From: Lineus longissimus | Lineage: Eukaryota; Nemertea; Pilidiophora; Heteronemertea; Lineidae | Reading direction: 5' to 3' | Length of the DNA stretch: 64,000 nt | NCBI RefSeq assembly: GCF_910592395.1 | Contig: NC_088320.1 | Location: 3,846,001-3,910,000 of the forward strand | Shown: positions 61,101-64,000 of the stretch, piece by piece | Position numbering within the stretch: the stretch's first letter is position 1 | Layout of the letters: the number at the start of each line of letters is the position of its first letter | Made by a program: the position numbers and the translations under genes | Notes under the pieces: generated by a model | Told to the model about the DNA's origin: nothing | Databases searched by the model: none | What the model saw: only the letters and a program-made list of their open reading frames with translations

Positions 61101-64000
61101 CTGGTTATTTCGGCAGTAAACTTGGTTGATCCAAGCCATTACTCGTCCCCTGAGAAAACATTTCGGAAATAAATTTCAGCAGCACATGTTATTATCAGAA
61201 AGTTAGAGATACACGGGTTGGCAATAGTTGTAGATAAATCATCAGAATTGGTTCCGAATGTCTGTTCATTGAACAAAAAGATCAAGATTTTGTTTTTTTC
61301 TTGTGAGAATTTGCATCATTTTTGAACACATTAATTTAAATCGACATCAGCGGTTGAAGAAGTAGCAACATTGTCGTTTTTTGATGTGAGCACAATTTGT
61401 CAGGGCGGATTTGACTGTCTGTTCTAAGAATGAGTGATCGGATTTTAATTCTGTTACGACGCATGCCTTGATCGAGCTCATCACAGTGTCAGTCAAAATG
61501 GCTGATGACTTTGATTCGATTCTTTTTGTGTACTTCTTCACGAAATTGAGCGAGACCTGTCTGTCAAACATGTGAAGGGGTGAGGCATATGGGATGGCTC
61601 ATGTCTACTTTTTGAGATTGAGAAATGAATCGACTTTAAAAGATGGTCCGCTTCTCACAATCGGTAGCCAATGAAAATATATTTTGACAAATATTTTTAA
61701 AACTTTTTAGAAAACTTGTATAAAATATATTTTGACAACATTTTTTAATGGGGTAGAGACAAAGATGTGAAAAATAAATAGCATTTCAACAACTATTGTA
61801 CATTCATGCATTCGCATAACTCGAACTAAATAACTCAATTTTGTTTGGTTTATATAGCTTTCAGACTGAAACCAATGGGGCAGCATAATATCAACATAGA
61901 ATGCTGATAAGTAAGAGTTCAGATACCAGCTAACATCAGCATAAAAAATGAATTATAGGATAATTCTAAATGTGTGATTCCCCTGCTCATCACTGTACTA
62001 TCCTGTCGGCACCGCGGCCAGAAGCAAAGTGGTCAGTCAAGTGGTAAACGTCCATCAGACCAGTGTCAACCACAATAGACCGTATTGTTCAGCCGTGTCG
62101 GCGAATAATGGCAATGATACCTCACGAGACTTCGACCGGTCGCCTCACCAGGGAGGCAGTGGAGCCCATTGTTACCGGACCTTATGGCCAATTGAAGCAT
62201 CTCGTTTAAGATTGTATGCCTGAAGAGACAAACTGAAGAGGCTGCTTTGACTTGTTCAATGAGAGATGCATAATTCTGTTGACAAAATCGCGAGTTCACA
62301 AACGATGTAACAAGTTTCGTCTGACATTTCTGATGTCCGAATCATCTCGTCCCTACCATATGTTACAGCAACAGGAAATATTCAAACTGTTAAGTTTAAT
62401 GCACAATGTAATTTTATGATTTTGGACTCTTTTATATGAAAACTTTGACTTTACATGCAATTTTCTCACGCAACCACCAACACAAGAGCGGAATTATTTG
62501 AACAGGTGAGGATTTATTTCTCAGAATTAAATCTTTCGATGCTGGTCATTCCGACTCTTTTCAACTAACGACGACACGACTATGAACGTATTGATACCCT
62601 GCAAAATTCAAATATCATGATCCCGTGAATCCTATTCTATCAAAAAAATTCGAATCTTATCCATATTTAAGGCGTGCAGAGACGAACAGAACGTTAAGTA
62701 GATAGGAAAGTGTTCCGAAAACAAAATCGGCGCCACACATAGAATATATATCATATTTTATCTCTGTCGTTACGACATCGTAACCTAAATCCACCTAAAT
62801 GCCAAATAGAATCTTGAATCTAGAAACCATCGGACATGTCTGATGTGATCGGAATATTCCTTGAAGGTACATGAACGCAACGAAAGGACGAGGTGACCGC
62901 TTTATTGTTATCCTCTTGTCTAGACGTCGAATTAGTTTTTGGAAATGTTTTGACGATTTGCCCCGGGAGCAGAGAATGCATCCACGAGTGTACATCCACG
63001 GGTCAGCCAATTTGACAGCCAATAATTTTGAAAACCTTTCCAAACTGTACGGGAAGTCAATAAATGAGTCGTCCTCCCGAACAGGCATTAGAAGCTCGAC
63101 AGGATACTGTAGGCGTAAGGAAGATGGCCGTTCCACGATAATTCTTGCAGTAACATATCAATGGTAAAATATCTCCTTTCTGTATTTTTTTCATGACGTC
63201 ATGGGTTTTAACATTCTGCAAGCTCCATTACCTGAATATAACAGCGTAAATCCGTATTTTGTCCGAAACTATCATTTGTAATGTTACTGTCAATTACTAC
63301 TTGTTGCAATACTGTTCTTTTCTTCCGTTTCTTTGACTTCCTTATTTCACTTTTACATTTTACTTTGATATTTTCCACAGCATGCTAATGATAGACTGAA
63401 AGGAAAGAAAAAAGCCATATAATTCACCCAATCAACATTTTTAAAAAGTTACTCATCACACAGAGCCGAATAAACGTAACAACTTCATGATATCTTTCCA
63501 AGCGTTATAACAACTTGCCTGTCGCCTTAAGCTTTGGTGAGTTTAGTCGAAAAGTGTTAGGCTGGCAATAGTTATCTCCCCAGACTATTTATCACTGGCT
63601 AGTCTCTCACGCTTTGCTATCATTTGGATGAAGGAAGTTTAATTTTCGTTTTATTTTAAAAACATATCCTAATACATGATTCTTATACGTCTTGATAAAG
63701 AAGCTTTTGGGACATTGTAAATATTGTAGGCTCATAATATGTACGTGAAAACGAAACTAAATAAGATCTTAACAAGGGATATTAAGATGATCTCTTAAGG
63801 ATATTTAACCTGGGACTAGACTGTTTCCATTATCATGACTGATTCATGTCTTAAAAAGCATGTTGATAGGCAGGCATCTTTGTACATTTGCGCGGTTTTA
63901 TTCAATCCAAAAATCGATTTCTTGAAGCCTCGCATTATAAGAATTTGGCAGAATAGAAAAAAACCCTATGTAATTAATTAGCGATCATCATGAGTTGTGA
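55114..64000. other. Intergenic DNA to the end of the window
   Basis: No recognisable gene. Short inverted repeats occur, the clearest at 58774-58921. The overlapping ORFs at 62795-63167 on both strands contain no assignable domain. The next Hox gene expected here, Antp, was not found, so it presumably lies beyond 64 kb. Confidence 0.45.
58774..58921. mobile_element. MITE-like element with 17-bp terminal inverted repeats
   Basis: GAGCTTTTGAAAAACCT (58774-58790) is the exact reverse complement of 58905-58921. The 148-bp element has no coding capacity. Similar AAAAGCTC and AAAACCT strings near 650 and 48540 suggest further, decayed members. Confidence 0.55.

Noticed and set aside
62871-63167. 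Faint T-box-like string (RMHPRVYIH) in a 98-codon ORF
   Set aside because: Only a short resemblance; the surrounding T-box residues are missing and the antisense ORF is as long.

Overview
The window is metazoan nuclear DNA: AT-rich, almost free of long ORFs, with two-exon genes bounded by GT-AG introns and many dispersed repeats. Two homeobox exons on the + strand identify it as part of a lophotrochozoan (spiralian) Hox cluster. Each homeodomain is Antennapedia-class with Q50/N51 and is followed by a UbdA-type motif. The exon at 3823-4100 is best read as Lox2 and the gene at 18810-25569 as Lox4. Their order (Lox2 then Lox4, both on +) is the usual order of the central to posterior part of the cluster. 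A mollusc or annelid is the most likely source, but the sequence alone does not settle the phylum.

Layout. 1-3822 is most likely the 3' part of the large Lox2 intron; exon 1 was not found and probably lies upstream of the window. 3823-4100 is Lox2 exon 2 with the complete homeobox and stop codon. 4101-18.5 kb is the Lox2-Lox4 intergenic region. It contains a near-complete piggyBac transposon (7750-10375) with TTAA target duplications, matching terminal repeats and one uninterrupted transposase ORF on the - strand. It also contains a hairpin at about 14974-15051 whose 5' arm begins TACCCTGTAGAACCGAG, which is the miR-10 family mature sequence. 18810-19239 and 25286-25569 are the two Lox4 coding exons (237 aa), separated by a 6.05-kb intron that holds a 64-bp minisatellite of about 21 copies. 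From about 25.6 kb to 64 kb there is no recognisable conserved protein-coding gene. This looks like the Lox4-Antp intergenic gap, filled with foldback and MITE-like elements and a few weak ORF or exon candidates.

How the parts fit. Lox2 and Lox4 encode Hox transcription factors for axial patterning, and the miR-10-like RNA lies between them on the same strand. This matches the known habit of miR-10 family genes of sitting inside Hox clusters and probably being co-expressed with neighbouring Hox genes. The main points for a second look are the miR-10-family hairpin between Lox2 and Lox4, the apparently intact piggyBac insertion inside a Hox cluster, and the intronic minisatellite, each unit of which carries a branchpoint/pyrimidine-tract/CAG module resembling a 3' splice site.
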